From Psychrobacillus psychrotolerans (GTDB taxonomy: Bacteria; Bacillota; Bacilli; Bacillales_A; Planococcaceae), in contig NZ_FOXU01000007.1 of the NCBI RefSeq assembly GCF_900115805.1, forward strand, positions 1 through 64,000: 64,000 nucleotides of DNA, in the 5' to 3' direction. The translations under genes were made by a program, and so were the position numbers. Of this stretch, positions 31,950 through 44,972 are shown in pieces. Numbering within the stretch: position 1 is the stretch's first letter; every line of letters starts with the position of its first letter. The notes below the pieces were generated by a model. That model was not told the DNA's origin. It worked only from the letters and a program-made list of their open reading frames with translations, and ran no database searches.

Positions 31950-33137
31950 TTACTTAGTAATAGTAGCAACTACACCAGCGCCTACAGTACGTCCACCCTC
32001 ACGGATAGAGAATTTAGTACCTTCTTCGATAGCGATTGGTGAAATTAGAGATACTGTCATTTCGATGTTGTCTCCAGGCATAACCATTTCTACGCCTTCT
32101 GGTAAGTTACAAACACCAGTTACATCAGTTGTACGGAAGTAGAACTGAGGACGGTAGTTTGAGAAGAATGGAGTATGACGTCCACCCTCTTCTTTAGAAA
32201 GAACATAAACTTCAGCTTTGAAGTCTGTGTGTGGAGTAATTGTACCTGGTTTAGCTAAAACTTGACCACGTTGGATATCTTCACGAGCTACCCCACGAAG
32301 AAGAGCTCCGATGTTGTCTCCAGCTTCTGCATAGTCAAGAAGTTTACGGAACATTTCAACACCAGTTACAGTAGTTGATTTAGCTTCTTCTGTAATACCG
32401 ATAATGTCTACAACGTCACCGATTTTAACTTGTCCACGTTCAACACGTCCTGTTGCAACTGTACCACGACCAGTAATTGAGAATACATCCTCAACTGGCA
32501 TCATGAATGGTTTGTCAGTTTGACGTTCTGGTGTTGGGATATAGCTATCTACAGCATCCATTAATTCAACGATTTTTTCTTCCCATTCTGCTTCGCCTTC
32601 AAGAGCTTTAAGAGCAGAACCTTTGATTACTGGAATGTCGTCGCCTGGGAAATCGTATTCAGAAAGAAGATCACGAACTTCCATTTCAACTAATTCTAGT
32701 AATTCTTCGTCGTCTACCATATCACATTTGTTCATGAATACAACTAGGTATGGAACACCTACTTGTTTAGATAAAAGAATGTGCTCACGAGTTTGTGGCA
32801 TTGGGCCATCAGCAGCAGATACTACTAAGATCCCACCATCCATTTGTGCTGCACCTGTGATCATGTTTTTAACATAGTCAGCATGTCCTGGGCAGTCAAC
32901 GTGTGCGTAGTGACGAGTTTCAGTTTCATATTCAACATGTGAAGTATTGATAGTGATACCGCGTTCTTTTTCTTCAGGTGCATTATCGATATCAGCGTAA
33001 GACTTAGCTGTTCCACCCATTTTTTTAGAAAGAACTGTTGCGATAGCAGCAGTTAGAGTTGTTTTACCATGGTCAACGTGTCCGATAGTACCAACGTTAG
33101 CATGTGTTTTGGAGCGGTCAAATTTTTCTTTAGCCAT
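31950..33137 (-). CDS. tuf: Elongation factor Tu
   Basis: 395 aa. GTPase motifs GHVDHGKTT (19-27), DCPGH and NKCD; domains 2 and 3 complete. Delivers aminoacyl-tRNA to the ribosome. No changes at a kirromycin-type site could be judged by eye. Last gene of the str operon; a separate promoter lies in the 116-nt gap behind fusA. Confidence 0.99.
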   Translation of the reverse strand: MAKEKFDRSKTHANVGTIGHVDHGKTTLTAAIATVLSKKMGGTAKSYADIDNAPEEKERGITINTSHVEYETETRHYAHVDCPGHADYVKNMITGAAQMDGGILVVSAADGPMPQTREHILLSKQVGVPYLVVFMNKCDMVDDEELLELVEMEVRDLLSEYDFPGDDIPVIKGSALKALEGEAEWEEKIVELMDAVDSYIPTPERQTDKPFMMPVEDVFSITGRGTVATGRVERGQVKIGDVVDIIGITEEAKSTTVTGVEMFRKLLDYAEAGDNIGALLRGVAREDIQRGQVLAKPGTITPHTDFKAEVYVLSKEEGGRHTPFFSNYRPQFYFRTTDVTGVCNLPEGVEMVMPGDNIEMTVSLISPIAIEEGTKFSIREGGRTVGAGVVATITK

Positions 33138-33224
33138 TAGAGAAGTCCTCCTCAGTAATTGTATGATTTTTTATTATAAAAGTAAGGGACTAAACGCCCC
33201 TTAACTTTCATAGACTACAAATTA

Positions 33225-33253
33225 GTTATACTTTAAATTTGGTGATAATTCAA
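33225..33253 (-). promoter_or_regulatory. Candidate internal promoter for tuf
   Basis: Minus strand -35 TTGAAT (33248-33253), 17-nt spacer, -10 TATAAC (33225-33230), just after the fusA stop. An extra tuf promoter would allow EF-Tu to exceed EF-G. Confidence 0.55.
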
Positions 33254-35332
33254 TTATTCACCTTTATTTTTTTTGATAATTTCTTCAGAAATTGATTTCG
33301 GAACATCTTCATAGTGATCGAATGTCATTGAGAAGACTCCGCGTCCTTGCGTATTAGAACGTAAAGACGTTGCATATCCGAACATTTCAGCAAGCGGAAC
33401 CATTGAACGCACTACTTGTGCATTTCCGCGAGCGTCCATACCTTCAACGCGTCCACGACGAGAAGTGATATCACCCATGATGTCTCCTAAATATTCTTCA
33501 GGAATAACAACTTCAACTTTCATGATAGGCTCAAGAATTACTGGGTTTACTTTAGATACAGCATTTTTCAATGCCATAGAAGCAGCAACTTTGAAGGCCA
33601 TCTCATTGGAGTCAACGTCATGATATGATCCGTCGTATAATTTTGCTTTAATATCGATTAATGGATATCCAGCAAGTACACCATTGTTAAGTGAGTCACG
33701 AAGACCTGCCTCAACAGCTGGAATGTATTCACGTGGAACTACCCCACCGACAACAGCATTTTCAAACTCAAAGCCTTTTCCTTCTTCGTTTGGAGAGAAT
33801 TCGATCCAAACGTGTCCGAATTGACCACGTCCACCTGATTGACGTACGAATTTACCTTCAACTTTAGCTGAAGAGCGGAAAGTTTCACGGTAAGATACTT
33901 GAGGAGCACCTACGTTAGCTTCTACTTTAAATTCGCGACGCATACGGTCAACTAAGATATCAAGGTGAAGTTCACCCATACCAGCGATAATAACTTGACC
34001 AGTTTCTTGGTCTGTATGAACGCGGAATGTAGGATCTTCTTCTGCTAATTTAACAAGAGCAGCACCCATTTTATCTTGGTCAGCTTTAGATTTTGGCTCA
34101 ACTGATAACGAAATAACTGGCTCTGGGAATACCATAGACTCTAGAATTACTAAAGCTTTTTCATCACAAAGTGTATCACCAGTAGTAGTATCTTTTAGAC
34201 CTACTGCTGCTGCGATATCTCCAGCATGTACTTCTGAAATCTCTGAACGAGAGTTCGCATGCATTTGTAGAATACGTCCTACACGCTCACGCTTACCTTT
34301 TGTTGAGTTTTGAACATATGATCCGGCTTGTAACGTACCAGAATATACACGGAAGAATGTTAGTTTACCAACATAAGGATCCGTCATAACTTTAAATGCT
34401 AATGCAGAGAAAGGTTCTGAGTCATCCGAATGACGTAAAATTTCATCTTCGCTATCTGGGTCAGTACCAACCATAGCAGCAATATCAAGTGGTGATGGAA
34501 GGTATGCAACAACTGCGTCTAGAACTTTACGAACACCTTTGTTTTTGAATGCAGTACCACACACTACTGGATAGAACTCTACGTTTAGGGTACCTTTACG
34601 AATACCGTTAACTAATTCTTCGTTCGTGATTTCTTCACCATTTAAATATTTATCCATTAAGTCTTCGTCAAGTTCAGAAACCGCTTCAACTAGTTTTTCA
34701 CGGTATTCTTGTGCTTGAGCTTTGTACTCTTCTGGAATTTCTATTTCTTCCATATCAGTTCCTAAGTCATTAGGATACATAGTTGCTGTCATCGTAATTA
34801 AGTCAATAATTCCGTTGAATTCATCTTCTGCACCGATAGGTAATTGAATTGGATGAGCGTTAGCTTGTAAACGATCATGAAGCGTTCCTACAGAATAAAG
34901 GAAGTCCGCACCCATTTTATCCATTTTGTTAATGAAAACAATACGTGGTACGCCATAAGTTGTAGCTTGACGCCATACTGTTTCAGTTTGTGGTTCAACA
35001 CCAGATTGAGCATCTAGTACTGTAACCGCACCATCAAGTACACGAAGTGAACGTTCAACTTCAACAGTGAAGTCTACGTGTCCAGGTGTATCGATGATAT
35101 TTACACGGTGATTATCCCAAGCAGCTGTTGTTGCAGCAGAAGTAATCGTAATTCCACGTTCTTGTTCTTGCTCCATCCAGTCCATCTGTGATGCACCTTC
35201 ATGAGTTTCCCCGATTTTGTGGATTTTACCAGTGTAGTATAGAATACGCTCCGTAGTAGTAGTTTTACCAGCATCGATGTGAGCCATGATACCGATATTA
35301 CGTGTTTTTTCTAAGGAGAACTCTCTAGCCAT
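33254..35332 (-). CDS. fusA: Elongation factor G
   Basis: 692 aa. GTPase motifs [20 protein letters not shown] and NKMD; five-domain translocase with C-terminal domain IV/V ([21 protein letters not shown]). Family-typical length. In the conserved rpsL-rpsG-fusA-tuf order. Confidence 0.99.
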   Translation of the reverse strand: MAREFSLEKTRNIGIMAHIDAGKTTTTERILYYTGKIHKIGETHEGASQMDWMEQEQERGITITSAATTAAWDNHRVNIIDTPGHVDFTVEVERSLRVLDGAVTVLDAQSGVEPQTETVWRQATTYGVPRIVFINKMDKMGADFLYSVGTLHDRLQANAHPIQLPIGAEDEFNGIIDLITMTATMYPNDLGTDMEEIEIPEEYKAQAQEYREKLVEAVSELDEDLMDKYLNGEEITNEELVNGIRKGTLNVEFYPVVCGTAFKNKGVRKVLDAVVAYLPSPLDIAAMVGTDPDSEDEILRHSDDSEPFSALAFKVMTDPYVGKLTFFRVYSGTLQAGSYVQNSTKGKRERVGRILQMHANSRSEISEVHAGDIAAAVGLKDTTTGDTLCDEKALVILESMVFPEPVISLSVEPKSKADQDKMGAALVKLAEEDPTFRVHTDQETGQVIIAGMGELHLDILVDRMRREFKVEANVGAPQVSYRETFRSSAKVEGKFVRQSGGRGQFGHVWIEFSPNEEGKGFEFENAVVGGVVPREYIPAVEAGLRDSLNNGVLAGYPLIDIKAKLYDGSYHDVDSNEMAFKVAASMALKNAVSKVNPVILEPIMKVEVVIPEEYLGDIMGDITSRRGRVEGMDARGNAQVVRSMVPLAEMFGYATSLRSNTQGRGVFSMTFDHYEDVPKSISEEIIKKNKGE

Positions 35333-35394
35333 ATTGTATTTCTCCTTCCATAGTCGGATTAGAGTATAGTTTTATAATAATGTTAAAAAAGATT

Positions 35395-35865
35395 CTACCA
35401 ACGGTAGTGAGCGAATGCTTTGTTAGCTTCAGCCATTTTGTGTATATCTTCACGTTTTTTAACTGATGAACCAGTATTGTTAGATGCATCAAGAATTTCG
35501 TTAGCTAAACGTTCTTCCATCGTTTTTTCTCCACGAAGACGTGAATAGTTTACTAAGTAACGAAGACCTAGTGTTGAACGACGATCAGGACGTACTTCAA
35601 CTGGTACTTGATAGTTAGCACCACCAACACGGCGAGCACGAACTTCTAGAACTGGCATTACATTGTTTAGGGCAGCTTCAAATACTTCTAATGGATCTTT
35701 ACCAGAACGTTCTTTTACAAGTTCAAACGCTCCGTATAGAATTTTTTGAGAAGTACCTCTTTTACCATCAACCATCAATTTATTGATTAAACGAGTTACT
35801 AGTTTTGAATTGTAAATTGGATCTGGTAACACGTCACGTTTGGAAACAGGACCTTTACGAGGCAT
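35395..35865 (-). CDS. rpsG: 30S ribosomal protein S7
   Basis: 156 aa; [36 protein letters not shown] and [20 protein letters not shown] are diagnostic. Initiates assembly of the 30S head. Follows rpsL by 41 nt. Confidence 0.99.
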   Translation of the reverse strand: MPRKGPVSKRDVLPDPIYNSKLVTRLINKLMVDGKRGTSQKILYGAFELVKERSGKDPLEVFEAALNNVMPVLEVRARRVGGANYQVPVEVRPDRRSTLGLRYLVNYSRLRGEKTMEERLANEILDASNNTGSSVKKREDIHKMAEANKAFAHYRW

Positions 35866-35906
35866 GTGTTTTCCTCCTTTCGACGAATGTCAAATTATTA
35901 ATTATA

Positions 35907-36329
35907 TTATTTTTTTGCTGCTTTAGGGCGTTTAGCGCCATAAAGTGAACGACTTTGCATACGACCAGTAACACCAGCTGTATCAAGAGCACCACGTACG
36001 ATATGGTAACGTACTCCTGGTAAATCTTTTACTTTTCCTCCGCGGATAAGTACAACACTATGTTCTTGTAGGTTGTGTCCTTCTCCTGGAATATAAGCAG
36101 TAACCTCTAACGTATTAGTTAAACGTACACGCGCATATTTACGAAGTGCTGAGTTAGGTTTTTTCGGCGTCATAGTACCAACACGAGTACAAACCCCACG
36201 TTTTTGTGGAGAGTTTAAGTTAGTACCAGCCTTTTTGAAGCTGTTATAACCTTTCCCTAGTGCAGGAGACTTTGATTTCGTGATTTTGGATTGACGAGGC
36301 TTACGTACTAATTGGTTAATTGTAGGCAT
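35907..36329 (-). CDS. rpsL: 30S ribosomal protein S12
   Basis: 140 aa. The streptomycin-relevant loop [15 protein letters not shown] keeps the wild-type Lys, and the second loop reads [14 protein letters not shown] with Lys before DLPG retained; the usual Arg two residues earlier is Lys. Nothing suggests resistance. Gram-positive form has an internal insertion ([22 protein letters not shown]). Confidence 0.99.
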   Translation of the reverse strand: MPTINQLVRKPRQSKITKSKSPALGKGYNSFKKAGTNLNSPQKRGVCTRVGTMTPKKPNSALRKYARVRLTNTLEVTAYIPGEGHNLQEHSVVLIRGGKVKDLPGVRYHIVRGALDTAGVTGRMQSRSLYGAKRPKAAKK

Positions 36330-36362
36330 CGATTATTCCTCCCTTCATTTGTTCTTGTTAAT

Positions 36363-36380
36363 ACCACACATCCAGGTGGT
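36363..36380 (-). other. Hairpin upstream of rpsL (S12 leader candidate)
   Basis: Minus strand ACCAC-CTGGATGT-GTGGT sits 35 nt before the rpsL start; similar ACCACCTGGATGTGTGGT elements precede rpsL in other Bacillales, as far as I recall. A second stem TTTGTG/CACAAA (about 36406-36422) precedes it. Confidence 0.45.
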
Positions 36381-36427
36381 TCATTTTTTGGGTAAAAACA
36401 AAGTCTTTGTGATTTACACAAAAACTG

Positions 36428-36676
36428 TTACACAGTAATAGCTACTACTGACGCCGCTAAGCGCAGTCCACAAGCCTTACCAAGATCTACTTTAGACTCA
36501 ACATAGTTAATTGAAACATTGTTTTCTTGTGCTGTTGTTCTTGCTAGTTCAATGATTCTCTCTTCTATATCTAGTGCAATATAAACTTCTTTGACAAGCC
36601 CTTTTTTCATTGCTTTTACTGCTTGCTTTGTACCTATGATTGTTTCTTTCGCTTGTTTCACTTTTTCATAAGACAT
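36428..36676 (-). CDS. rplGB: L7Ae-like ribosomal protein (YbxF type)
   Basis: 82 aa from ATG 36676, 8 nt after GGAGG; matches the 82-residue B. subtilis YbxF. L7Ae/L30e K-turn-binding fold (TIIGTKQAVKAMKKGLVKEVYIALD, VESKVDLGKACGLRLAASVVAIT). It binds kink-turn RNA in vitro; its role in the ribosome is unclear. First gene of the str operon, upstream of rpsL. Confidence 0.93.
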   Translation of the reverse strand: MSYEKVKQAKETIIGTKQAVKAMKKGLVKEVYIALDIEERIIELARTTAQENNVSINYVESKVDLGKACGLRLAASVVAITV

Positions 36677-36724
36677 TTGCATATCCTCCAAAGGGTACAA
36701 GTCAAATAACTATCAACCTTAAAT

Positions 36725-36753
36725 ATATTATCACTCATTGAAAAATGTGTCAA
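36725..36753 (-). promoter_or_regulatory. Promoter of the str operon
   Basis: Minus strand: perfect -35 TTGACA (36748-36753), 17-nt spacer, -10 TAATAT (36725-36730). It gives a leader of about 40 nt before the L7Ae-like gene. Confidence 0.75.
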
Positions 36754-36769
36754 CAGTAATTATAAAATA

Positions 36770-36799
36770 TTAGGGAGAAATAAAACTTCTTCTCCCTAA
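36770..36799 (-). terminator. Terminator-like hairpin after rpoC
   Basis: TTAGGGAGAA and TTCTCCCTAA form a perfect 10-bp stem with a 10-nt loop, then TATTTTATAATT on the minus strand. The T-tract is interrupted, so termination may be partial; the str promoter is directly downstream. Confidence 0.7.
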
Positions 36800-36811
36800 C
36801 ATTCAATTGTT

Positions 36812-39800
36812 TTACTCTGTAACTAACTCTTTTCCAGAATCTGCTTCGTTGTCCGTAATTTTAATTTGGCGATAACGTTGCATACCTGTACCAGCTGGAA
36901 CTAGTTTACCGATAATTACGTTTTCTTTCAAGCCTAATAATTCATCACGTTTCCCTTTAATCGCTGCGTCTGTTAAGACACGAGTCGTTTCTTGGAACGA
37001 TGCTGCAGATAAGAATGATTCTGTTTCAAGTGAAGCTTTAGTAATACCAAGGATAACTGGACGACAAGTTGCAGGGATTTTACCTTGTAAAACTGCTTCT
37101 TTGTTCGCTTCAGCAAATTGATGGATATCTAGTAGTGATCCTGGAAGTAGGTCTGTTTCCCCAGCTTCAATCACACGTACTTTACGAAGCATTTGGCGTA
37201 CCATAACTTCGATGTGTTTATCACCGATTTCTACCCCTTGCATACGGTAAACTTTTTGTACTTCTTTTAATAAGTACTCTTGAACAGTTGAAACATCTTT
37301 AACTCTCAACAATTCTTTAGGATCTATAGAACCTTCTGTTAAAACTTGACCACGATGCATTGTATCGTTTAGTTGTACTTTTAAACGAGCATTGTATGGT
37401 GCCAAATATTTACGAGTTTCTACATTCCCTTGTATTGTAATTTCTTTTTGGCCTTCTCTAATTTCATCAATTTCAGTAACAGTTCCTGAGATTTCAGATA
37501 TAACAGCTTGCCCTTTAGGATTACGTGCTTCAAAAATTTCTTGGATACGCGGAAGACCTTGAGTAATATCGTCTCCTGCAACCCCACCTGTATGGAATGT
37601 ACGCATTGTTAACTGAGTACCTGGTTCACCAATTGATTGAGCTGCTATAATACCAACTGCTTCTCCTACTTCAACTGTGTCACCTGTAGCTAAGTTTAAG
37701 CCGTAACATTTTTTACAAACACCATGTTTTGTATTACAAGTAAATGCTGAGCGAATTGTTAACTCATTAATACCTGCTTCTTCAATAACACGAGCGACGT
37801 CTTGTGTGATTAACCCGTCTTTTTCTAGAATCAGTTCATTTGTAGTTGGATGGAAAATTGTTTTCTTCGTATGACGACCGACAATACGTTCGCCAAACTC
37901 TTCAATAACTTCCGTACCTTCCATAAGTGAACCAATTAATAATCCGCGGTCCGTTCCACAATCTTCTTCACGTACAATAACATCTTGTGCAACGTCTACT
38001 AGACGACGAGTTAAGTAACCTGAATCGGCAGTTTTAAGAGCTGTATCGGCAAGACCTTTACGAGCACCATGTGTAGAGATGAAGTATTCAAGTACTGTTA
38101 AACCTTCACGGAATGATGACTTGATCGGAAGTTCAATAATACGACCGGCCGGATTGGCCATAAGTCCACGCATACCTGCAAGTTGAGTAAAGTTAGATGC
38201 ATTACCACGGGCACCTGAGTCACTCATCATGTAGATTGGGTTCATATGATCTAGTGTTTTCATCAGTCTATCTTGAATAACTTCTTTTGCTTTACTCCAA
38301 TGTCCAATAACACTTGCATAACGCTCTTCTTCCGTGATTAGACCACGACGGAATTGCTTGATAACTTTATCTACTTTACTTTGTGCTTCTTCAAGAATTT
38401 CACCTTTATCTGGAAGTACTACGATATCAGAAATACCAATTGTAATACCAGCTTTAGTAGAGTATTTAAATCCTAGGGCTTTCATGCGATCAAGCATTTT
38501 CGACGTTTCTGTAATATGGAAACGTTTAAATACTTCTGCGATGATATTTCCAAGAATTTTCTTCTTGAATGGCTCTACAAGTTCCATAGACTCGATATGC
38601 TTTTTAACATCTGTAATTGTTGGAACAAAATATTTCTCCGGAGTTTCAATTTGTAGATTGAAATCTGTCGGTTCATTAATGTATGGGAACGTTGCTGGAA
38701 GTATTTCATTGAAAATTACTTTACCTACAGTCGTTAACAATAGCATCTTGTTTTGTTCTTCTGTAAATGTTTGATTTTTTACAGATGCTGCTGATATTGC
38801 AATACGTGTATGCAAATGCACATGACCAGTATTATAAGCAATAAGCACTTCTTCTGGCCCGTAGAACGTTGTACCTTGGCCCATTGCACCTTTACGCTCA
38901 AGTGTTAAGTAATAGTTTCCTAAAACCATATCTTGAGATGGTGTAACAACTGGTTTACCATCTTTCGGGTTCAAAATGTTTTGTGCTGCTAGCATTAGTA
39001 AACGAGCTTCAGCTTGCGCTTCAGCAGATAAAGGTACGTGAACAGCCATTTGGTCACCATCAAAGTCAGCATTATATGCTGTACATACTAGAGGATGAAG
39101 GCGAATTGCGCGTCCTTCTACTAATGTTGGTTCAAAAGCTTGAATACCAAGACGGTGAAGAGTAGGGGCACGGTTAAGTAGCACCGGATGCTCTCTAATA
39201 ACATCTTCTAATACATCCCATACTTCAGCATGCATACGTTCAATTTTACGTTTTGCACTCTTAATGTTGTGGGCTAAACCACGTTCAACAAGTTCTTTCA
39301 TCACAAATGGTTTGAATAATTCAATCGCCATTTCTTTTGGAAGTCCACATTGATACATTTTCAAGTTTGGTCCTACTACGATAACCGAACGACCAGAGTA
39401 GTCAACACGTTTACCTAGTAGATTTTGACGGAAACGACCTTGCTTCCCTTTTAACATATGTGAAAGTGATTTTAATGGACGGTTACCTGGTCCAGTTACT
39501 GGACGGCCACGACGACCATTATCAATCAATGCATCTACAGCTTCTTGTAACATACGCTTCTCATTTTGAACAATAATATTAGGAGCGCCAAGATCTAATA
39601 GACGTTTTAAACGGTTATTACGGTTAATAACACGACGATATAAATCATTTAAATCTGATGTAGCAAAGCGTCCACCATCTAATTGAACCATCGGACGTAA
39701 TTCTGGAGGAATTACTGGTAGAACATCTAAAATCATCCAGTCAGGTTTGTTTCCTGAGTTACGGAAAGATTCTACAACTTCTAAACGTTTAATCGCACGT

Positions 39801-40411
39801 GTACGACGTTGACCTTGAGCTGTTTTCAACTCTTCTTTTAAATGCTCTGTTTCACTTTCTAAATCAATTTCAGTAAGTAAACGCTTGATAGCTTCAGCAC
39901 CCATTGCAGCTTGGAATTTAGTACCAAACTTATCGCGATATGCACGGTACTCTTTTTCTGAAAGCAATTGTTTCTTTTCAAGAGGCGTGTCTGCTGGTTC
40001 TATTACTACGTAAGAAGCAAAGTAAATTACTTCTTCTAGTGATCTTGGAGACATATCCAAAAGTAGACCCATACGACTTGGAATCCCTTTGAAATACCAA
40101 ATATGTGACACAGGAGCAGCTAGTTCGATGTGACCCATACGCTCACGACGTACTTTTGAACGTGTTACTTCTACTCCACAACGATCACATACAACACCTT
40201 TATAACGAACGCGTTTATATTTTCCGCAATGACATTCCCAGTCTTTTGTAGGACCAAAAATACGTTCACAGAACAAACCGTCTTTTTCAGGTTTTAATGT
40301 ACGATAGTTAATTGTTTCAGGTTTTTTTACTTCTCCATAAGACCATGAACGGATTTTATCAGGTGAAGCTAAACCAATTTTCATATACTCAAAATTATTA
40401 ACGTCTATCAA
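36812..40411 (-). CDS. rpoC: RNA polymerase beta' subunit
   Basis: 1199 aa, normal for Bacillales. N-terminal zinc site [20 protein letters not shown], catalytic NADFDGD motif (about residues 447-453) that binds the two Mg ions, trigger loop region [33 protein letters not shown], and a second Cys cluster CGTDRG...[13 protein letters not shown]. Starts 139 nt after rpoB. The C-terminus is complete. Confidence 0.99.
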   Translation of the reverse strand: MIDVNNFEYMKIGLASPDKIRSWSYGEVKKPETINYRTLKPEKDGLFCERIFGPTKDWECHCGKYKRVRYKGVVCDRCGVEVTRSKVRRERMGHIELAAPVSHIWYFKGIPSRMGLLLDMSPRSLEEVIYFASYVVIEPADTPLEKKQLLSEKEYRAYRDKFGTKFQAAMGAEAIKRLLTEIDLESETEHLKEELKTAQGQRRTRAIKRLEVVESFRNSGNKPDWMILDVLPVIPPELRPMVQLDGGRFATSDLNDLYRRVINRNNRLKRLLDLGAPNIIVQNEKRMLQEAVDALIDNGRRGRPVTGPGNRPLKSLSHMLKGKQGRFRQNLLGKRVDYSGRSVIVVGPNLKMYQCGLPKEMAIELFKPFVMKELVERGLAHNIKSAKRKIERMHAEVWDVLEDVIREHPVLLNRAPTLHRLGIQAFEPTLVEGRAIRLHPLVCTAYNADFDGDQMAVHVPLSAEAQAEARLLMLAAQNILNPKDGKPVVTPSQDMVLGNYYLTLERKGAMGQGTTFYGPEEVLIAYNTGHVHLHTRIAISAASVKNQTFTEEQNKMLLLTTVGKVIFNEILPATFPYINEPTDFNLQIETPEKYFVPTITDVKKHIESMELVEPFKKKILGNIIAEVFKRFHITETSKMLDRMKALGFKYSTKAGITIGISDIVVLPDKGEILEEAQSKVDKVIKQFRRGLITEEERYASVIGHWSKAKEVIQDRLMKTLDHMNPIYMMSDSGARGNASNFTQLAGMRGLMANPAGRIIELPIKSSFREGLTVLEYFISTHGARKGLADTALKTADSGYLTRRLVDVAQDVIVREEDCGTDRGLLIGSLMEGTEVIEEFGERIVGRHTKKTIFHPTTNELILEKDGLITQDVARVIEEAGINELTIRSAFTCNTKHGVCKKCYGLNLATGDTVEVGEAVGIIAAQSIGEPGTQLTMRTFHTGGVAGDDITQGLPRIQEIFEARNPKGQAVISEISGTVTEIDEIREGQKEITIQGNVETRKYLAPYNARLKVQLNDTMHRGQVLTEGSIDPKELLRVKDVSTVQEYLLKEVQKVYRMQGVEIGDKHIEVMVRQMLRKVRVIEAGETDLLPGSLLDIHQFAEANKEAVLQGKIPATCRPVILGITKASLETESFLSAASFQETTRVLTDAAIKGKRDELLGLKENVIIGKLVPAGTGMQRYRQIKITDNEADSGKELVTE

Positions 40412-40549
40412 GGAGCCTACCTCCCTTTAGTCTTGTGTCTTTTAAAAGACTTTTCCAAGTAGCTCTGCATTATGCAATTTTATACGGAAACACGGACAGG
40501 CATCACCTGTCCGGTTTTTATTATGCTATCTATGCGCAATTACGCTTTT

Positions 40550-43500
40550 TTATTCTACTGTACTAACTGGTTCCTCTTCTGTTGCAATCGGTAGTATACC
40601 AAGTGCATCAGCTGCTGGAATGTCATCATCTTCATCTAAATCGCGAAGCTCAATTTCTTCTTCGTCAATTGTAAGCATTTTAACATCCATACCTAGACTT
40701 TGTAGCTCTTTTATCAATACTTTGAATGATTCAGGAACTCCTGGTTCTGGTACACTCTCCCCTTTAACGATTGCTTCATATGTTTTCACACGTCCAACAA
40801 CGTCATCGGATTTAACTGTTAAAATTTCTTGTAACGTATAAGCGGCACCATAAGCTTCTAGTGCCCATACTTCCATTTCACCGAAACGTTGTCCACCAAA
40901 TTGCGCTTTTCCTCCTAGAGGTTGTTGCGTAACAAGTGAATAAGGTCCAGTAGAACGTGCATGTAACTTATCATCTACCATGTGGGCAAGTTTAATCATA
41001 TACATAACCCCAACAGATACGCGGTTATCAAATGGTTCACCTGAGCGCCCGTCATACAGGATAGTTTTACCGTCACGATTAAGTCCAGCTTCTTCCATTG
41101 TGTTCCAAACGTCTTCTTCGTTAGCACCATCAAATACTGGTGATGCCATATGAACGCCAAGTAATTTAGAAGCCATACCTAAATGGAGTTCTAGTACTTG
41201 CCCGATGTTCATACGAGAAGGTACCCCAAGTGGATTTAACATGATATCTACTGGTGTGCCGTCTGGAAGGAATGGCATATCTTCTTCAGGAAGAATACGC
41301 GAGATAACACCTTTGTTACCATGACGTCCGGCCATTTTATCCCCAACGGAGATTTTACGTTTTTGAACGATATAAGCACGAACTAATTGGTTAACACCTG
41401 GAGATAACTCATCGCCATCTTCACGATTAAATACTTTTACATCTAATACAATCCCGCCAGCACCATGTGGAACACGTAGGGATGTATCTCGAACTTCGCG
41501 AGCCTTTTCACCGAAAATTGCGTGCAGTAAACGTTCTTCAGCTGTTAGTTCTGTAACACCTTTAGGCGTTACTTTCCCAACAAGAATGTCTCCGTCACGA
41601 ACTTCTGCACCAATACGGATAATTCCACGGTCGTCCAAGTTACGCAATGCGTCTTCACCGACATTTGGAATATCTCTCGTAATTTCTTCTGGCCCAAGCT
41701 TTGTATCACGTGATTCTGATTCATACTCTTCAATATGCACTGAAGTATATACATCATCTTTCACTAGACGTTCACTCATAATTACTGCATCTTCATAGTT
41801 GTATCCATCCCATGTCATGAAAGCTACTAGAACATTACGTCCTAAAGCAAGCTCTCCTTGTTCCATAGAAGGACCATCTGCAAGAATATCCAGAGGTTTA
41901 ACACGATCACCAATTTTTACAATTGGACGTTGGTTTATAGATGTCCCGTGATTTGAACGCTCAAATTTATGAACTTTATAAGATGTTAAATCTCCTTTAA
42001 CTTCTTTGCCATCCACTTCTTCGATACGTCTAACACGAATTTCTTTTGCCTCTACGTGTTCAACAATACCATCGAATTTTGCAATAACTGCAGCACCTGA
42101 GTCACGAGCGTTTACATGTTCCATACCAGTTCCAACAAATGGAGCTTCTGGGTTTAATAATGGAACAGCTTGACGCTGCATGTTCGCTCCCATAAGAGCA
42201 CGGTTGGAGTCATCGTTTTCCAAGAACGGAATACATGCTGTCGCAGCAGAAACAACTTGTTTCGGCGAAACGTCCATGTAGTCAATTTGTTCTTTTCTAA
42301 ATACGGTGTTATCTCCACGGAAACGACCTACTACTTCTTCTTTAAGGAATGCTCCTTCTTCAGATAATGGAGAGTTTGCTTGTGCTACCACATAGTTATC
42401 CTCTTCATCCGCAGTTAAATAGTCGATTCGTGATGTAACTAAGCCGGTCTCAGGATCAACACGGCGATATGGTGTTTCTATAAATCCAAACTTATTTACT
42501 TTCGCAAAACTGGAAAGTGAGTTTATAAGTCCAATATTTGGTCCCTCAGGCGTTTCAATTGGACACATACGACCATAGTGAGAGTAATGTACGTCACGTA
42601 CTTCAAATCCTGCACGCTCACGTGTTAAACCACCGGGTCCAAGCGCCGATAGACGACGTTTATGTGTCAACTCAGCTAGTGGGTTTGTTTGATCCATAAA
42701 CTGAGATAATTGCGAGCTACCAAAGAATTCTTTAATAGATGCAATAACTGGACGTATATTGATTAGTTGTTGTGGGACGATAGATTGTGTGTCGTTAATA
42801 GACATACGCTCACGTACTACACGTTCCATACGTGAAAGACCAATACGGAACTGATTTTGTAGTAACTCGCCTACAGAACGTAAACGACGGTTACCTAGAT
42901 GATCAATATCATCCGTGTTCCCAACGTTAAATAACAGGTTAAAGAAGTAACCAATTGATGAAACAATGTCAGCTGGCGTAATATTTTTCACTTCTGTTTC
43001 TACATAAGCGTTACTTATTACGTTAACTTCTTTTTGTTCTTCATCATTCGGCGCATAAATTTTAATCGATTGGATTGTAATATCATCCTCTAAGACACCA
43101 CCTACTTGAGATAATGTTTTAAAGCCAATACCATTTTCAAGATGAGGAATTAGGCGATCTAGTACACGACGATCAATTAATGTACCCGCTTCTACTAAAA
43201 TCTCTCCTGTTTCCGGATCCACTAGCGTTTCCGCTATTGTTTGGTTAAACAAGCGATTTTTAATATGCAATTTTTTATTCATTTTGTAACGACCAACGTT
43301 CGCTAAATCATAGCGTTTTGGGTCAAAGAAGCGAGAGTATAGTAAGCTCTTTGCACTTTCCACAGTTGGTGGTTCACCAGGACGTAGACGCTCATAGATT
43401 TCCAATAACGCTTTTTCAGGCGTTTCTGTATTATCTTTTTCTAGCGTGTTACGTAAATATTCGTTGTCACCAATTAAATCGATAATCTCTTGATCTGTTC

Positions 43501-44104
43501 CAAAGCCTAAAGCGCGAAGTAAAACAGTAACAGGTAATTTACGTGTACGATCAATACGAACGTATACTACATCTTTTGCATCAATTTCGTATTCTAACCA
43601 AGCACCACGGTTAGGTATTACTGTTGATCCAAAACCTTTTTTACCATTTTTGTCTGTTTTATCATGGAAGTAAACACTTGGTGAGCGGACTAACTGAGAT
43701 ACGATTACGCGCTCAGCTCCGTTAATAACGAAAGTTCCAGTTTCAGTCATTAGTGGGAAATCACCCATAAAGACATCTTGTTCTTTCACTTCGTCCGTTT
43801 CTTTGTTGTGGAGACGTACTTTTACGCGAAGTGGTGCTGCGTATGTTGCGTCACGTTCTTTGGATTCGTCGACCGAATACTTCGGTTCATTTAAACTATA
43901 GTCGACAAATTCAAGTGATAGATTGCCTGTAAAGTCCTCGATTGGTGAAATATCCTTAAACATTTCACGTAAACCTTCCTCAAGGAACCATTCATAAGAT
44001 GCCGTCTGAATTTCAATTAGATTCGGAAGTTCTAGCACCTCACTAATACGCGCAAAACTTCTGCGCTGGCGGTGTTGTCCGTATTGAACTAGTTGACCTG
44101 TCAA
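40550..44104 (-). CDS. rpoB: RNA polymerase beta subunit
   Basis: 1184 aa from TTG 44104 ([17 protein letters not shown]...), the same start codon type as B. subtilis rpoB. An in-frame ATG at 44113 is adjacent to its ribosome binding site (GAGGGGTGA) and is unlikely. The rifampicin region reads [20 protein letters not shown], with Gln, Asp, His and the following Arg residues of the sensitive type. An unusual start codon on a very highly expressed gene is conserved in this group. C-terminus ends with an acidic tail ([18 protein letters not shown]). Confidence 0.98.
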   Translation of the reverse strand: MTGQLVQYGQHRQRRSFARISEVLELPNLIEIQTASYEWFLEEGLREMFKDISPIEDFTGNLSLEFVDYSLNEPKYSVDESKERDATYAAPLRVKVRLHNKETDEVKEQDVFMGDFPLMTETGTFVINGAERVIVSQLVRSPSVYFHDKTDKNGKKGFGSTVIPNRGAWLEYEIDAKDVVYVRIDRTRKLPVTVLLRALGFGTDQEIIDLIGDNEYLRNTLEKDNTETPEKALLEIYERLRPGEPPTVESAKSLLYSRFFDPKRYDLANVGRYKMNKKLHIKNRLFNQTIAETLVDPETGEILVEAGTLIDRRVLDRLIPHLENGIGFKTLSQVGGVLEDDITIQSIKIYAPNDEEQKEVNVISNAYVETEVKNITPADIVSSIGYFFNLLFNVGNTDDIDHLGNRRLRSVGELLQNQFRIGLSRMERVVRERMSINDTQSIVPQQLINIRPVIASIKEFFGSSQLSQFMDQTNPLAELTHKRRLSALGPGGLTRERAGFEVRDVHYSHYGRMCPIETPEGPNIGLINSLSSFAKVNKFGFIETPYRRVDPETGLVTSRIDYLTADEEDNYVVAQANSPLSEEGAFLKEEVVGRFRGDNTVFRKEQIDYMDVSPKQVVSAATACIPFLENDDSNRALMGANMQRQAVPLLNPEAPFVGTGMEHVNARDSGAAVIAKFDGIVEHVEAKEIRVRRIEEVDGKEVKGDLTSYKVHKFERSNHGTSINQRPIVKIGDRVKPLDILADGPSMEQGELALGRNVLVAFMTWDGYNYEDAVIMSERLVKDDVYTSVHIEEYESESRDTKLGPEEITRDIPNVGEDALRNLDDRGIIRIGAEVRDGDILVGKVTPKGVTELTAEERLLHAIFGEKAREVRDTSLRVPHGAGGIVLDVKVFNREDGDELSPGVNQLVRAYIVQKRKISVGDKMAGRHGNKGVISRILPEEDMPFLPDGTPVDIMLNPLGVPSRMNIGQVLELHLGMASKLLGVHMASPVFDGANEEDVWNTMEEAGLNRDGKTILYDGRSGEPFDNRVSVGVMYMIKLAHMVDDKLHARSTGPYSLVTQQPLGGKAQFGGQRFGEMEVWALEAYGAAYTLQEILTVKSDDVVGRVKTYEAIVKGESVPEPGVPESFKVLIKELQSLGMDVKMLTIDEEEIELRDLDEDDDIPAADALGILPIATEEEPVSTVE

Positions 44105-44323
44105 CTCATTCACCCCTCAATTAAAGCGATATTAGGTCTTTTCGATATGAACATTTTGGTGTATGATATCGAAAGACAAAAAGAAAACGAGTTCTTAACA
44201 AGAGCTCATTTTCGATTAACCAAACTTTTTCTCGGCCAGTATACCCATTTGTATGACTTCTCATTCAAAAGGGCCAAAAGGGCATACGTCCTCAAAATAA
44301 TAATTTTGCATTTTCTTATAATA
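44105..44323 (-). promoter_or_regulatory. rpoB upstream region with leader hairpins
   Basis: No gene lies here. Minus strand: a weak candidate promoter TTGAAT, 19-nt spacer, TATACT; then a hairpin GAGCTCTTGTTAAGAACTC (44189-44207) followed by TTTTCTTTTT, like an attenuator; then a 12-bp stem GTCTTT-CGATAT / ATATCGAAAAGAC with a single bulge (44136-44148 and 44166-44177), just before the rpoB ribosome binding site. Function unknown; it may adjust RNA polymerase synthesis. Confidence 0.5.
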
Positions 44324-44944
44324 TCATAGCGATTTTGTCAAGTCAATCTTTGTAGCTTTGATAATCCAATAACCTCTAGCCTTATCAACAAGGTCTACTT
44401 GACCAAAAATCTCTTCTAAATAACTAAAAGTTGATGGTGCCCCTTGTTTCTTTTGAATCACAATCCACAATTCTCCCTTTGAAACTAACTTTTCATAAGA
44501 TTCATTATAGAAACGAAAAATAGTTTCTTTCCCAGCGCGAATCGGTGGATTAGTTATAATAGCCGCAAAGTTCGCAGTGTCAACCGCTGACAATCCATCA
44601 CTTTCATAGATTCGTACATTTTGTATCCCGTTAGCAGCAGCATTTTTTTCTGCAAGTTGGATTGCACGTGTGTTAACATCTACCAAATGAACTGTTCTTC
44701 TCTCATTTGCTTTTGCAATAGAAAGACCTATCGGGCCATATCCACAACCTATATCTAAAATTGGACCTTCTAGATCTGGAGCTTCAAAAGCATCGATTAA
44801 TACACGGGAGCCAAAATCTACTTCGCTCTTACTAAATACACCTGCATCTGTTTCAAATCGAAAATTATGCCCAAGCAATGTGAAATTCCAATGGCGTGGT
44901 TTGCTTTCCGTTTGAGGTTTCCTAGAGTAATAATGATCAGACAC
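44324..44944 (-). CDS. Class I methyltransferase, RsmC-like (YbxB type)
   Basis: 206 aa from GTG 44944 (VSDHYYSRKPQTES...), by comparison with the YbxB start and because GGAGGGTGA precedes it; TTG 44947 is an alternative. SAM-binding motif LDIGCGYGPIGLS (about residues 62-74), followed by HLVDVNTRA, and the catalytic NPPIRAG motif that marks N-methylation of exocyclic amines (as in rRNA G methyltransferases). The family is predicted to make m2G in 16S rRNA (RsmC-like), but the exact target of the Bacillus protein is uncertain. It follows rplL, as in B. subtilis. Confidence 0.85.
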   Translation of the reverse strand: MSDHYYSRKPQTESKPRHWNFTLLGHNFRFETDAGVFSKSEVDFGSRVLIDAFEAPDLEGPILDIGCGYGPIGLSIAKANERRTVHLVDVNTRAIQLAEKNAAANGIQNVRIYESDGLSAVDTANFAAIITNPPIRAGKETIFRFYNESYEKLVSKGELWIVIQKKQGAPSTFSYLEEIFGQVDLVDKARGYWIIKATKIDLTKSL

Positions 44945-44972
44945 CAAATCACCCTCCATAATACATACGAAG

